NCBI GenBank assembly: GCA_034670405.1
Contig: JAXDDX010000179.1
Span: forward strand, 668,001 to 732,000
Reading direction: 5' to 3'
DNA from: Hoplostethus atlanticus
Lineage: Eukaryota > Chordata > Actinopteri > Trachichthyiformes > Trachichthyidae
DNA: 64,000 nucleotides
Of this stretch, positions 34,110 through 45,798 are shown piece by piece. Below the pieces are notes generated by a model. The model made no database searches. It had not been told where the DNA came from and worked only from the letters and a program-made list of their open reading frames with translations. Position 1 is the stretch's first letter; the number at the start of each line of letters is the position of its first letter. Made by a program: the position numbers and the translations under genes.

Positions 34110-34180
34110 TTTTCTAGCACTGCATTCAGGGTAGCTCCCTTTGGTTAAGAGCATCAGCTAAATGTCTTAAATGTCAAATA
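34110..34180 (+). repeat. LINE/SINE 3' tail
   Basis: GCACTGCATTCAGGGTAGCT...AAGAGCATCAGCTAAATG is the familiar teleost retroposon 3' end (usual form: GGATAAAAGCGTCTGCTAAATG). A different tail with GCTATATAAATAAAG is at 33901-33918. Confidence 0.55.
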
Positions 34181-34319
34181 CTGTTTTGAAAAATCAGCAG
34201 TACATTTATTTTGATTTTTTTTTTGTATTTATGATAAGACAGCAACAATCACATTGCATGAGATGTGGTACTCGTTTTACAGTAAAAAAAAATACAAAAT
34301 AAATATATATATGGTGTTG

Positions 34320-34970
34320 AAAAATAATAATTATAATAATAGTAACAACTTTAATTTAAAATATGCATGGCACTTAACGACAAGGGGCGAGAGAAAAAGA
34401 AAAACCCAAGGCCTGGCTGAAGAGGAAGGTCTTCAGCCGCTGTTTGAACAGTTCAATGGACTGCGGATGTCCACCGGGAGGGAGTTCCAGAGGGTGGGGG
34501 CAGTCACACTGAACGCTCTGTCCCCAAGAGCCCGCAACCTGGTGTGGGGGGGTGGTGAGCAGTCCCGTGTCAGAAGAACGGAGATTTCGGGAGGGGGTGT
34601 AGGTATGGAGGAGGTCTGATAGGTACGGTGAGGGGCAAGGGCGTGAAGGGACTTGAAGGTGAGGAGGCCAGGCTTTGGTGCGGGTGAGAACCCTGGCAGC
34701 AGAGTTCTGAATGTACTGGAGCCTATCCAGGGCTTTGCTTGGGACCTGGAGATGTTTTTGAGGTGGTAGAAGGCAGATTTGGTGAGAGACTTGATGTGGG
34801 CCTCAAATGAGAGAGTGGAGTCCAATATGACGCCAAGGTTGCAGACTTCTGAGGAAGGGCGGATGGAGCAGCCGTCGATGGTCAGGACAAAATCCCCAAC
34901 CTTCCGGAGCAGTGCCTTGGAAGCCACAACCATGAGCTCTGTTTTATTACGGTTTAGTTTTTCAGCTAGT
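34320..34970 (-). mobile_element. L2-type LINE 3' fragment
   Basis: A minus-strand frame at 34433-34933 encodes the C-terminal part of a non-LTR reverse transcriptase: EVCNLGVILDSTLSFEAHI, then LTFKSLHALAPH, and RLRALGDRAFSVTAPTLWNS. A part between FYHLKNISR and SSTFRTLLPG is deleted. The 3' end on this strand runs into AT-rich triplets at 34320-34360. It lies between receptor relic 1 and receptor 2. Confidence 0.8.
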
Positions 34971-35007
34971 TAGTGTTTTCAGACCTGTTTTTATTTGAAT
35001 GCATTCT

Positions 35008-35826
35008 TCAGCAAACCTTGATGCAGGTCAGTTTCCCAGCCCGGTGGAGGTAAAGGAAGGGCTGGATAAACCCAGTCATCGTTGCAATACATGAGGAAAT
35101 TACGAAAGCCAAACCGTAAATCTCTTTAGAAAAAACATTCCTAAGGCTCATTGCAATGAAATATGCACTGTAGGTCAGAATCATGGATGTGAATATAATT
35201 AACATAATCTTAAAGGCCCTTCTCTTAACATCATTGTTGCCCTCCCTCTCCCTCCTTCCTTCCCCAGGTCCGGGCTGATTCAAAACCCTAAGAACAGAGA
35301 GGCAACAGAACAGTGTCACTGACAACAACACCAGGTACTGCGTCAAGTAAACATAACAGAATATGGTCAAGTGCGAACCAAGAAGACAGAACAAGCACGA
35401 TGCTAGCACCAGCATCCAGACGACACTGCAACAGGCCACCCTGTACCTCAATGGTTTGTACCTGAGGAAAATCACAGGGTGAACTACCCCTAAGTAGCAC
35501 TCCACACACATGCAACACTGGAAGACGAGACGGGAAGTGTAGATCAGACCAGACCAAAAAAAAAAACTGGAAATAATGACTGGTTTCAGAAACATCACAA
35601 CAAAACACATGATCCTAGACAAACTGTAAAGTATCTCAGACACGGCCAGGTTCAGAGTGAAGAACTCTAATGCCAGTGTTCCATCCACTCTGGTCACTAT
35701 TAACCACAAGGTGTAAGCATTGGCAGGGAGAGTCAGGATGAGGTTAATTGCACAATGAAAGATCCACAATAAATTCGCATAGCAGTTCATATCATCCATA
35801 GAGTCGCAATTTGTGCCATTTTCCAT
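35008..35826 (-). CDS. Orphan rhodopsin-like 7TM receptor, intact (GPCR-2)
   Basis: 272 aa from ATG 35826 (MENGTNC). An acceptor-like TTTTGTCTTTCAG ends about 22 bases upstream, so the coding exon begins just before this ATG; a longer in-frame reading starts with TTG and is unlikely. An N-glycosylation site (NGT) lies at the N-terminus. Seven hydrophobic segments are evident. The end of TM3 reads FQCCMCVECYLGVVHPV: E109-C110-Y111 replaces D-R-Y. TM7 has FIQPFLYL in place of NPxxY. The third inner loop is basic (GRREREGNNDVKRRAFK). The family is a fish orphan-like group in class A; ligand unknown. Confidence 0.8.
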   Translation of the reverse strand: MENGTNCDSMDDMNCYANLLWIFHCAINLILTLPANAYTLWLIVTRVDGTLALEFFTLNLAVSEILYSLSRIMCFVVMFLKPVIISSFFFWSGLIYTSRLVFQCCMCVECYLGVVHPVIFLRYKPLRYRVACCSVVWMLVLASCLFCLLGSHLTIFCYVYLTQYLVLLSVTLFCCLSVLRVLNQPGPGEGRREREGNNDVKRRAFKIMLIIFTSMILTYSAYFIAMSLRNVFSKEIYGLAFVISSCIATMTGFIQPFLYLHRAGKLTCIKVC

Positions 35827-35947
35827 AGCAGACGTGTTAATTTGGTGACTGAAAGACAAAAGCAGGATGGATAGTTATTTAATTTCATTTAGTGAACATT
35901 GAGATTTTGGTCAAATATTCAGCACCTGATTTCTTAGTGGCTCTTGT

Positions 35948-36195
35948 GATTTCGTTGCAGTAAACGGTATAAATGTTTTTAAGAAAAAGTTACTGAAAGC
36001 CAAATTCAGGAAAAATGCCATATGAGAATAGACACAATGACAGATAAAAAAAAAAGCAAGTACATTCATTCTTATGATTTAGTTGCAGTAAACAGTTACA
36101 ATGTTTTTAAGAAAAAGTTGCTCAAAGCCAAATTCAGCAAAGATGCGAATGGATATAATGACAGATTAAAAAAAAGCAGGTACATTCATTCAAAC
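35948..36195. repeat. Two-copy tandem duplication upstream of GPCR-2
   Basis: Copies of about 128 and 120 bases (35948-36075 and 36076-36195) share GATTT.GTTGCAGTAAAC, TGTTTTTAAGAAAAAGTT and AAGCAAGTACATTCATTC-like parts with about ten differences. It lies just 5' of GPCR-2, within its likely 5' intron or promoter. Confidence 0.8.
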
Positions 36196-36199
36196 CTGG

Positions 36200-37090
36200 A
36201 TTGTGAGGATTTCTAGTGCTTTTCTTCTTAGAGCTCAGTATTCACAATGGAAGTGAAAGTATGAGATACCCAATTTCTCCTATATATAGACTTGTCTTTG
36301 TATGAGACCAGCTGACAGACCTGTAAACAGGTACACCACAAAACAATTAGTCAAATAGGGTTGTAGCCTATCGTGTGACTAAGGAGGGAATGTGCCAGTT
36401 AAAGGACGTTGATGAATTACGATTCATGTTCTTGTCAACTGATGTGAATGAGACTCATTAATAATACCTCAGCCTTGGTACTATGCATCTATGCACGAAC
36501 ATAATAAAAATATAAGCTATTTTTATTAAGAATGCTCTTATTAATGTAATATTGTATTGATTCCTGAAGGAGAAATATATTTAATGTAACACAAATGAAG
36601 TGGCATGTGCAACCAGGTGTGTTTTTTTTTACCTGTCTACTCTTTAAACTTTTATTTTCTTACCTCACTCTGCACACCCTTCCCTGTCTCTCCTTTTTCA
36701 CCCATGCACACCTGTTCTTGTTCTAATGTTTCCATATTTTCTTTTTTGGTGTTTATGCGTGCAAGTTTTTTTTTGCTTGCTTTGCATGCTGTGTATGATC
36801 ACTTCTCTGCTAGAATACACAAGCTTACATTACAGCCTCAGTGCCAGAATTGATTTAGGATGTTTTGACTGACAGAGCAGACTTCGAGTAGAGTCCTTCT
36901 CATTGCGGCATTTTCTGGTTTTAAATCTTTAACCCAGATCCTTTAGGCCTAGGTTGTTCTCATGAATAGGAAATGCTGCTTATAGCCTTCTGGCTCCAAG
37001 TCTTCAATGTTTTCTGGTACAATTCAGTCTCATTTACTAACTCTGAATCTGTACATTGAAGAGACAGATTAAACTGAATTTTATTTTTTT
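36200..37090. other. Intergenic stretch
   Basis: AT-rich, with no gene recognised. It may hold the 5' non-coding exon and promoter of GPCR-2, but no clear signal is seen. Confidence 0.3.
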
Positions 37091-37094
37091 AAGT

Positions 37095-37537
37095 TCACGT
37101 GTGTACACTGAGAAAAAGTTACTTAAGAAATACTAAAATTAAAATACTTTCACATGGTTTTATTGAACATAACGTTAAGAGCCATGAGATTTTGCAACTG
37201 GTGGAACCTCCTTTAGCAGCAACAACCTCAACCAAACAGTTTCCTGTAGTTGTTGATCAGACCTGCTCAACGGTTAGGAGGTATTTTGGACCATTACTCC
37301 TTACAGAACTGTTTCAGTTCATTGATATTTTGTCTTGCATGAACGGCTTGCTTCAGGTCATGCCACAACATTATGGTCAGGACTATGACTTGGTCATTCC
37401 AAAATGATGTGTGTTATTTGTCAAATCACATTGTGTTTATCTATTTTTATTACTTAAATTAATTTCAGAAGCCATTTATGCAGAAATGCAAGTAATTCAA
37501 AAGTTTTCACAAACTTTTTCTTGCAACTGTATTCATT
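37095..37537. mobile_element. Tc1/mariner-type non-autonomous element
   Basis: The right end AAAGTTTTCACAAACTTTTTCTTGCAACTG (about 37500-37530; outward reading begins CAGTTGCAAGAAAAAG) and the worn left end GAGAAAAAGTTACTTAAG (37108-37125) are inverted partners. The body has the CCTTTAGCAGCAACAACCTC and CATGCCACAACATTATGGTC strings known from a common fish element. It lies directly upstream of element B. Confidence 0.6.
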
Positions 37538-37585
37538 GTAATTACATAATGAACATGTAACATGCATTTCTTCCACTTGACCTAC

Positions 37586-39417
37586 CAGGAGGGTGTTCCA
37601 CAAAGCGAGCTTACTACCTTATCCAGGCTTATTTCACTTAGTCTGGCTCATTTTCAGGTTTATTCAATTCCATAAAGAAAGCTCAACATAGTTCAACCTG
37701 AGTTGCTGTGGCAACTTATGCTTTGAAACTAGCCTGGCCCGAGGCAGGCTATCAGGCTAAACCACAGTTGAAGCTTAATCGGTATTCCCGTAACACTGAT
37801 CCGACTGGAACACAATGTTTTTCAACCAAAGTTCCACCACTCTAATGTTCAACACTATTACCCTATACCCTACACTATCAGACATAAAGTGTAACGTTAA
37901 TAGAAAATAAAAAATATATAATGATGTAGGCTGTATCAGGGATACAATCATGGTTCAGAGCGTTGCTAGGCAACCCCATTTAACCATGAGCGATCTAGCA
38001 AGACCTCAAGTGCCGTATTGCTTTTAGAAAACAGTTACAACTTATAGAAAGAATTATTTGATTACATAGTATTATTTTATTTTCTAAATTATTTTTATTT
38101 AGCAAATTCATTGAAATAAGAAAGTATCTTGTAAGAAAGTATATGTCAAAATGTTTCCACGGTTGCTAGGAGATGCATCAACTGTTACTGTATGGGATTT
38201 ACAGTCACTGTAGAACAGCTCTTTCAGCCAATCAATTTCCAGGGTGGACACAACCCGTTTGATAAAAATATAATAACAGCAATTTCATACTCTCATTCGG
38301 GTTGTGGGTTTGATCCCCACATAGTGTCAAGTACTGTTCTAGTTCCAATTCAGTGTTCTATTCTGGAACTGTCCCATCTATAACCCATTATGATGTCATC
38401 AATTAGAATGTTAGAATACATTAGAATGCATTTTAGAATGATCACACCAGGGTGACCCTACTCAGAAAGGTTAAAATACTATATTCCCATTTGTGCTTCT
38501 AACCCAGTACCTGATTCTTGTTGGTATGATCAAACACCCACGCAGCACTCCCATCTCTTTATTCACATCAATTAAAGGGTTTATATAACGCCGAGGAAGA
38601 CCCATGTCTCATCCTATGTCCATCATGGCCTGTCCATTCATAGATGAGGTCGTGGTTGTGTACGCAGGGCTTTCCAAAGAGAAAGAACTTTCAGGGACAG
38701 ATCAGACCTGCTGGTTTAACCGGACCAACATGTGTTTGAGCGGTATAGGTTCTCAGGTGAAAGCATTGATTAGATCTGCAGATTACTAATGGCACATTTA
38801 GAAAACAGCACACATCACAGGAAAGCTGTCACAGTCCCACAGATTGTGTGCATTGTCTCCATTTTTCAAGTGGTACATTTACAGTCTTGAGGTTTCATAT
38901 ATGGCATGGTTTCATGCATAATATTTTTAGCACAGCTTTTCAGTTTTTTGATATTGTTGGACTATTTCCATTTAATTAGATCTATCCAAGTTGTTTTTAA
39001 TTCAACAATTACTTCAATCGATCAGCAATTTGTTGCCAAGCTTTCTCTCTCCTTTTATTTATGGCAATCGTATTTCCTTTTTAGTTATAATATGCCTGAA
39101 TTATTCATAGAAGTCCACTAAAAGTTGCTGCTCAGTGGCCGTGAACATTGCGGCTCTATCTTTAGTGTCATTTTTCACCATGATGGATCGATCAGATCCA
39201 TGATCGACCTCTCAGGCTGCTTAGATAAACTGTGTACAACTGTGCACGCACAATTATCTGGATTGCTTGAACCTGGCTTCGATTAGCCAGATCACGGTAG
39301 CTTGAATTCGGCTTCATGGAACCACTTTAGTCCCGATTGACTTGTTAGGTTAACTCAAACCAGGCTTGTGAGCTTAATTTCTGCTTTTCTAAACCTGCTT
39401 TGTGGAACAGGCCCCTG
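37586..39417. mobile_element. Fold-back-family element B, chimeric left arm
   Basis: The spacer (about 37758-38340) and the right arm (about 38878-39417) match element A closely: AACCACAGTTGAAGCTTAATCGG, the TGTAACGTTAATAGAAAATA block, the tRNA B-box remnant and the inverted SANT-like start region. The left arm (37586-37757) is different: it begins CAGGAGGGTGTTCCACAAAG but continues with unrelated sequence. This copy therefore cannot form the long palindrome of element A. It ends 26 bases from the stop codon of receptor relic 3. Confidence 0.75.
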
Positions 39418-39442
39418 ATGTGCGATCTGATCCAATTCTGCA

Positions 39443-40278
39443 TCAATTTCCGACAGAACAGGGCAGTTTCCCAGCCTTGTAGATGGAGTGTATAGGTTTA
39501 AGTAACCCAGTAATCATGGTTATTGAAACAGAGATGAGTCCAAGGGCAACACTGCCTGTGCTCAAATAGCCTATGAGTGGTATAGTTACAAAATATGGAA
39601 GGTCATTGATTATAGTAACCAAAGTGGTAATTATTATTAGCTTATAGGCTTTCCTCTTTATATCATAGCCCTCTTCCCTCTGGTTCTTCCCTTTCCCTGG
39701 CCCAGGCTGTTTCAGAGCCCTGAGGACTGAGAAGCAAGAGAACAGCATCACTGAAAGCCCAGCAATGCATACAATTATATTGGTGTTAGTGGATTGTCAA
39801 CAAATGCATAGCAAAAACAAGAGCCAAGGGTGATTAGCCAGACCACTGAGCAGCAGAGCCCCTTGTACCTCAAGGTTTTATACTTGAGGAAGACAACAGG
39901 ATGGACCACTGCTACGTATCTCTTCAGACAGATACAGCACTGAAACAGGGGACTGGCAATGTTTATAAAACCAATAAAAAAAAGATGCTCTAACAGGCTG
40001 AATACTGATACAGTATTTTAAAGCAAAGTAAAGGATCTCAGACAAGCAGTATACAATTTCGGAAATGGCCAGGTTGAGAGCAAAGAATTCAGGTTATTTT
40101 CTTTATTGCTCCAGTCACTATCAGCCACAGGATACAGCTGTTGATGGGAAGCCAAGGATAAAAATTGCTGCATATGTGGCAATGCTGATAGCACACACTT
40201 GAGGTGAGTTCTGAAAGTAATTGTTGAATAAATCTTGGAAGGAAGAGTTGGAGAAATTTCCCATTCTGGTGAATTCAA
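39443..40278 (-). pseudogene. Orphan 7TM receptor pseudogene (GPCR-3)
   Basis: The C-terminal half is open (39443-39751): FSCFSVLRALKQPGPGKG, basic loop IKRKAYKL, TM6, and TM7 with LLKPIHSIYKAGKLPC. The N-terminal half (39780-40278) carries recognisable fragments in shifted frames, including a PLFQCCI-like TM3 region near 39925-39960 and a PAVVHPV/FLKYKTLRYK-like stretch near 39860-39910. The NPxxY position reads KPIHS. Several frameshifts make it non-functional. Confidence 0.75.
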
Positions 40279-40389
40279 CTGGAGTTCATCACTCGGTACT
40301 TTGTCACCTTAGAATGCCTCAATGAGTTCTGTGGAAACAAAATTTCCAACAGAAAGTGACATGAGGCTTTGCAATGCATTGCTCAGTTG

Positions 40390-40830
40390 CCCATGGAAGA
40401 AGCAGTCAGCTGGTATTCTGTCTAAAATGGAGTGGCCAGCGCAGTCACCAGATCTCAACCCTATTGAGCTGTTGCTCCTACTGTTGCTTGACCATATGGT
40501 ACATAAGAAGTGCCCATCAAGCCAATCCAACTTGTGGGAGGTGCTTCAGGAAGCATGGGGTGAAATTTCTTCAGATTACCTCAACAAATTGACAGCTAGA
40601 ATGCTAAAGGTCTACAAGGCTGTAATTGCTTTCGTCAAATAATCCTCCATTTGCAGCAAAGTTTGAATGACAAAATTATTATTTCAAGTAAAAACCATTA
40701 TTTCTAACCTTGTCAATGTCTTGACTATATTTTCTATTCATTTTGCAACTCATTTAATGAATAAATGTGTGAGTCTTTATGGAAAACATGACATTTTCTG
40801 GGTGACCCCAAACATTTGAGCGGTAGTGTA
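40390..40830 (+). mobile_element. Tc1 transposon 3' fragment
   Basis: AGCAGTCAGCTGGTATTCTG (40401-40420) through WPAQSPDLNPIELL (near 40435) to GGGTGACCCCAAACATTTGA (40800-40819) matches the right third of the Tc1 relic at 10541-14851. The left end is absent. Confidence 0.85.
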
Positions 40831-41519
40831 CCTCTTCTGTACTCTCTCATACCAATTCCAGAGAATAGGACACTGAAAGATGGGAGCAAAGGGTTGTGCA
40901 TATAAAACAGCATGTCTGATAATTAGCTTTGGGGTTTGATAAAATCAACACATTTTTCAATTAAAGATGACTATTATTTTAAAAACCTTTCCTGCATAAA
41001 TGACACACTCGTCTACTATTTTCTAAATGACTGTTGGCTCCCTATGTCTTCAGAGACCTCAGATACTGACATGCCATGTGGAAAGGTGCCACGCAAGTTT
41101 CCATTGGTGGTGTTCAAATGTTTTCCTATATTTTATATCCAAAAATCAATAATAGTATACACAAATACTATCGTATTCAATTTGTACAAAATACTATTTT
41201 ACTGATGTCCTCAATGACAACTTGTCTGTAGCTTGAACTTGCTGTACCGGTACTGTATTTGTACTGGTCGGCTGCCTCAACACCTGTTTGCATAGGGTCA
41301 TGACCGTGCTCTGTGCTTGTTACGTGATAAACATGTAAAGCAGTTTAGTACCAGTGGACTATTTCACTTGCAAATCATGCGAGGTAAAACAAGAGACTGC
41401 TGTCATAAAGAAACAATCTTCTATGACTGACAGTGAAAAATTGTGACTGTGAAACATTGCAAGTATGTGAAAAGTTCACTTGAGCTCTTGGCCCTTTACC
41501 ACACACTGAGTCATTCTAC

Positions 41520-41550
<31 letters not shown>

Positions 41551-41880
41551 CTTACAAAGTGCTTTAACAATCAAACAATAATAAGTTAGAAGCTCATAAA
41601 ATAAATTAAAACCAGTACATCTAGAAGGCAAATGCTTCCCAAATGCTTGGGAAGTGAAAAATTGAGTGATGAATCGTCAAGTGATTTGATAAATCCAAAG
41701 ATGATTTGATTAAAATAGAGGTGATTTGATAAAAACATTTTCATCATTTATCACCACTGGCTACCATTCACAAATTACCATTTAGCATTTAAGGTGAGCA
41801 ACCTCTAGTCCCTATGCAAATTAACTGATTTTTTAAAAGTATCTGCCCCTTTGTTTCTTTAAAGCACAACAACATGTAAC
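40831..41880. other. Intergenic stretch
   Basis: No gene is recognised. There is an AAT triplet microsatellite at 41519-41549. Confidence 0.4.
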
Positions 41881-41954
41881 ATATATAAAGGCAGCATTCA
41901 GCCTGCGGTGCCAGTCTCACACCAGTGGCCGAGGTCTCACGCCTGACCTTCCAG
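41881..41954 (+). promoter_or_regulatory. Putative TATA box and 5' non-coding exon of GPCR-4
   Basis: ATATATAAAGG (41881-41891) is followed by non-repetitive sequence ending in a consensus donor CCAG|GTAGGA (exon end 41954). A matching acceptor, ATTAATCACCAG, ends at 42470, eight bases before the receptor ATG. This suggests a short untranslated first exon spliced to the coding exon. Confidence 0.45.
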
Positions 41955-42477
41955 GTAGGAGAATTTAGATTTTACAATGTAAATTTATATATTGTTTATA
42001 TATTGTAAATATAGGAAAAGGCTTTTGCACATAAGAATTAGTCCATAAAGAACACTGACTTAACCTGCTCTTTTACCCTGAACACTAAATATGGCAATTC
42101 TGAACCCCTTTTGAATGAAATAACTTTGGTTATTGTTAAACTGACCACATTGTGATTATAATATAAGTGAAGCAATCCCAACAGCCCTTGCATTTAAGGC
42201 GCCTCAAGTATAACATAACAACTACTACTGCTACTTTCTCCATTTTCATTCTGGTTGTTGCCTCTTCTTCCTTGTGATTAGTTGGGTCACAAAATAAGAA
42301 TAGTGTGAATGCATTCTTCAGCACCAAGTTCTGAATCAGGCCCTATGTTTTTCTTTTCACTTTCATCCAAGACTAAATAATAATCAAATACAGTTTTCTC
42401 ACTCTTCTGACTTGCCTTATTGTTAAGACTTGACAATACTGTATTCCGCATTTTCTGTATTAATCACCAGGGAGAAA

Positions 42478-43320
42478 ATGAACACCTCCAACGTCAACTA
42501 CACAGTCTTTCTGTCACCTCATGAGCAAACCAACAGATATCTGATGAATGCACTGTTAAACGCTGCGTATGCAACTAACCTCATCTTGGGTTTCCCCACC
42601 AACAGCTACATCCTGTGGCTGATATTGAAAGGAACACGAGAGAAGATCGCCTCCGATTTGTTCCCTCTCAACCTGACCGTGTCCGAAATCGTCCTCTCTC
42701 TTTCCGCTATTTTGTTTTTCCTGAAGAATCACCTATCACCTGACCTGATTCGCAAATTATTTCTGTTTTCCTGCGGGGCGTTCTTTACCTCGCGTCCCCT
42801 GTTCCAGTGCTATATCTGCCTGGAGCACTACCTTGCCGTCGTCCACCCTGTAGTCTTTCTCAGCTGCAAACCTCTGAGGTACAGGGTGGCCTGTTGCGGC
42901 ATCGCTTGGCTGATAGTGATTGCGGTGTCCGTTATGGCTGTGGTTACAGATTTGGGGAAAGAAGTGTTCCTCCTGGCAGCGGCTATGTATCTTCTGTTCT
43001 TAGGGCTGATGTGCTTCTGCTGCTTCTCGGTTCTCAGGGTCCTTAAACGCCACGCGCCAGGGCAGGACGGGAAGGAGCGGCAGGGGGGTAACAGTATGAA
43101 GAGAAGGGCCTTTAAGATCATTTTGATTAACATGGTGTATACTGTGGTGTCTGAGCTACCAATGGTGGTGACAGCATTCTTGAAGGAAACCTTGCCAATG
43201 TACCTATTTTTTGCAATCACCTCGGCTGTTATCTGTGTCTTTGTTGTGATGGGTTTTGTCCAACCTGTACTCTATCTCTACAGGGTGGGGAAACTGTCCA
43301 GCAGCTGCAAGTGTCTTTAA
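42478..43320 (+). CDS. Orphan rhodopsin-like 7TM receptor, intact (GPCR-4)
   Basis: 280 aa from ATG 42478 (GAGAAAATGA context); the acceptor ending at 42470 makes any upstream start intronic. N-glycosylation site NYT lies at residues 7-9. Seven hydrophobic segments are visible, roughly residues 24-50, 60-82, 97-122, 137-158, 163-186, 211-234 and 241-268. TM3 ends YICLEHYLAVVHPV: E116-H117-Y118 replaces D-R-Y. No cysteine is visible in the second outer loop (VVTDLGKEVF), so the usual C3.25-loop disulfide seems absent. TM7 reads FVQPVLYLYRVGKL. It is the only plus-strand member of the local cluster. The class A fold is well supported; ligand and coupling are unknown. Confidence 0.85.
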   Translation: MNTSNVNYTVFLSPHEQTNRYLMNALLNAAYATNLILGFPTNSYILWLILKGTREKIASDLFPLNLTVSEIVLSLSAILFFLKNHLSPDLIRKLFLFSCGAFFTSRPLFQCYICLEHYLAVVHPVVFLSCKPLRYRVACCGIAWLIVIAVSVMAVVTDLGKEVFLLAAAMYLLFLGLMCFCCFSVLRVLKRHAPGQDGKERQGGNSMKRRAFKIILINMVYTVVSELPMVVTAFLKETLPMYLFFAITSAVICVFVVMGFVQPVLYLYRVGKLSSSCKCL

Positions 43321-43861
43321 ATAGATATGAAGGAAAGTTTATTGATTTGAAATATGCTTCATCTGTGGAATAAACATCAAATATGTCCATATATGAATGA
43401 TCATTTAGGGAGCCTCTATCCATCGGCAAGTTATGTCCCCAATGTCAATGTCTAGAAATCATAGAAATCACTCATCACAATTGTCTATGATGGGACATAG
43501 TGGATGTTAAAACAAAGTATTTATTTGCCGGAATTACCAGAAAGGAATCTAAATACATAGTATATGTATAGCTTAAAACATCATTAAAATTATGAAAGTA
43601 TCACAAAATATATTACCAAAAACAGTAGTGGAAAGATTTGCCATGGATACAGGTTACAGATACATTCATTACCAAACCTAACTGTACTGGATTGCTATAC
43701 GCCATTGCTCCTGTTTGTTAGTCAATACAATATTTTTGTTTTGATGCTTCAAAACTGAGGACCACTATGATCGGGTAGCCCACCGCTATGCTACCAATAA
43801 TACATCACGTGTTTTGATAGAGTAGTTAACTGTTTTGCTTGATTATTTCAGCCAGATATTC

Positions 43862-44005
43862 ATTGTCATTATTATTATTATAAGTAGGAGTAGAAGTATT
43901 AGTAGTAGTAGCAGTTGTAGTAGTAATAGTAGCAGTAGTAGTAGGAGTAGTAGTAATAGTAGCAGTAGTAGTAGTAGTAGTAATAGTAATAGTAGTAGTA
44001 GGCAA
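43862..44005. repeat. (TAG)n-rich trinucleotide array
   Basis: ATT triplets, then TAG, CAG and AAT triplets for about 140 bases. Long open frames across it are low-complexity artefacts. 43321-43861 holds no recognised gene. Confidence 0.85.
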
Positions 44006-44376
44006 TTGTATACACAATTCTTTCCAGAGCAGCTGTAGATTCTGTCACTTCTACACATACCAGGTGCTGTGGAACTGCATACACAGCAAAATCTGTCTAT
44101 TCTATTGCCCTTTGTATGAGCTGTGCTTTATATAGCAAAATGGCTTCTATTTAGATGATAGCAAAACTTGAGATACTTTTCAGAAAAAGTGGATTCAATG
44201 TGGCAAACGTTATCTGTAAAGCCTGGGCAAAACAGGAAATGTGCTTTGTGTTTTACCTGAGTTTGTTCTGGAAAATGTTTCTCATCCAAACATCATGTTA
44301 CCATATGCATGTATGTTTTTTGCTAAGCACCTTGAGCACATGAATAAAAAAACTCTCAGGCAGGCTCTCTCTCTCT

Positions 44377-44378
<2 letters not shown>

Positions 44379-44418
<40 letters not shown>
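44379..44418. repeat. (CA)n microsatellite
   Basis: About 19 CA units. A further TA/CA run is at 44740-44770. Confidence 0.9.
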
Positions 44419-44737
44419 CCAACAGAATCATCAACAACAGTGAACATGAGAGCATTTTGAAGGAAGGCAGAGTCAGCAGATGCTGATGTGGCTGATACAG
44501 ATGCCACACAGTATGACTTCTGAGACCTAAAATGGGATTTTACTCCATACAGGGCCAAGTATCAAATGTGGGAATATGGATAGTTGGATAGTTCCAGTAA
44601 TAAATTGACATATATATAGACATAGATTGTATTCAAGTGAAATGTGCCGAAATGTGTGAATACAGATATCTACTTTTGTGGTAATGTATGGTAAGAGGCT
44701 GACTGCCATTAATATATATTGACTGCCATTAATATTA

Positions 44738-44770
<33 letters not shown>

Positions 44771-44855
44771 TGTTACAGTTTATATATAGCATATCTTTAC
44801 ATATATACACATCTATTCACTATTTGTAATGATAAAATATTACTGATAGTTGCTC

Positions 44856-45761
44856 TCAGTAAGGCAGGGGGTTCTGCTTCAGCTGGCACAGGGTAACCGA
44901 GGAGCCCACGCCAAACCCTGCGTACAGGGGCTCAGTGAACTGGGCTTTGAACCTGTGGATGAGCTCCATAGTCTCTGATACTAAGTAAAAGGCCACGGTG
45001 TTGCCAGCGTAGTCCAAGTACACGCCGATCCGCGTGGCCCTGGGGGCGTCCGGCAGGTCTCGGTCCACTTTGTTGTGCCAGGCAGAGTAGCCGGAGTCAG
45101 AGCAAAGGAGGCTCCAGGACTTGTCGTTGTAGCCCAGCAGGCTGTGTGAGTTCTTCCCCTTGCGGCTGATGCTCTTGTAGGCCACCCCGATGGAAAACTC
45201 CCCGCTCCACTCAGCCTCCCAGTAGAACCGGAACCCAGTCAGGGCCTCCCTGCACAGCACCTGGGAGAAGCCGTCGAAGCGCTCGGGATGGTCCTGGTAA
45301 AACTGGACCGTTTTCTTTCGGGTCACCCTCTGGTTCCCCTCGGACAGGACCAGCTCTTTATACACCGTGTTCGAGTCGAAGGACATCTTGCAGGAGTCTG
45401 AGGAGGGAAGCCCCATTCACAAGACACATTTCTTCATCAAAAGTAATTTTTTTTTCATTTACACACACATCAGTTGAGGATACGAGCACACATAAAAACA
45501 CATATGGCAACTTACGTCCTCTTTATACATACAAACAAGTAACACACCTGGGATTTGCATATATTTCATATTTATTGCATATTTATACATTGTACATATT
45601 TTTCATCCAGTTTTTCTTTGTATGTTCTGCTATTATTTGCACCTTGCATACATCCTTTCATACTTTTCATTCATATATTGTGTTGTAATTGTCAGTTGTG
45701 ATGTTTAATATTCTCCATTTGCTCTATTCTTATTGAAATTCAATTTTTCTTTGTTTTTAAC

Positions 45762-45798
<37 letters not shown>

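Noticed and set aside
35827-35859. Upstream start for GPCR-2
   Set aside because: The longer reading begins with TTG and crosses an acceptor-like TTTCAG; ATG at 35826 is preferred.
42430-42477. Upstream start for GPCR-4
   Set aside because: It begins with TTG and lies in the polypyrimidine/acceptor region ending at 42470.
43843-44058. Leucine-, serine- and tyrosine-rich open frames
   Set aside because: They are translations of the TAG/CTA trinucleotide array and carry no gene-like sequence.
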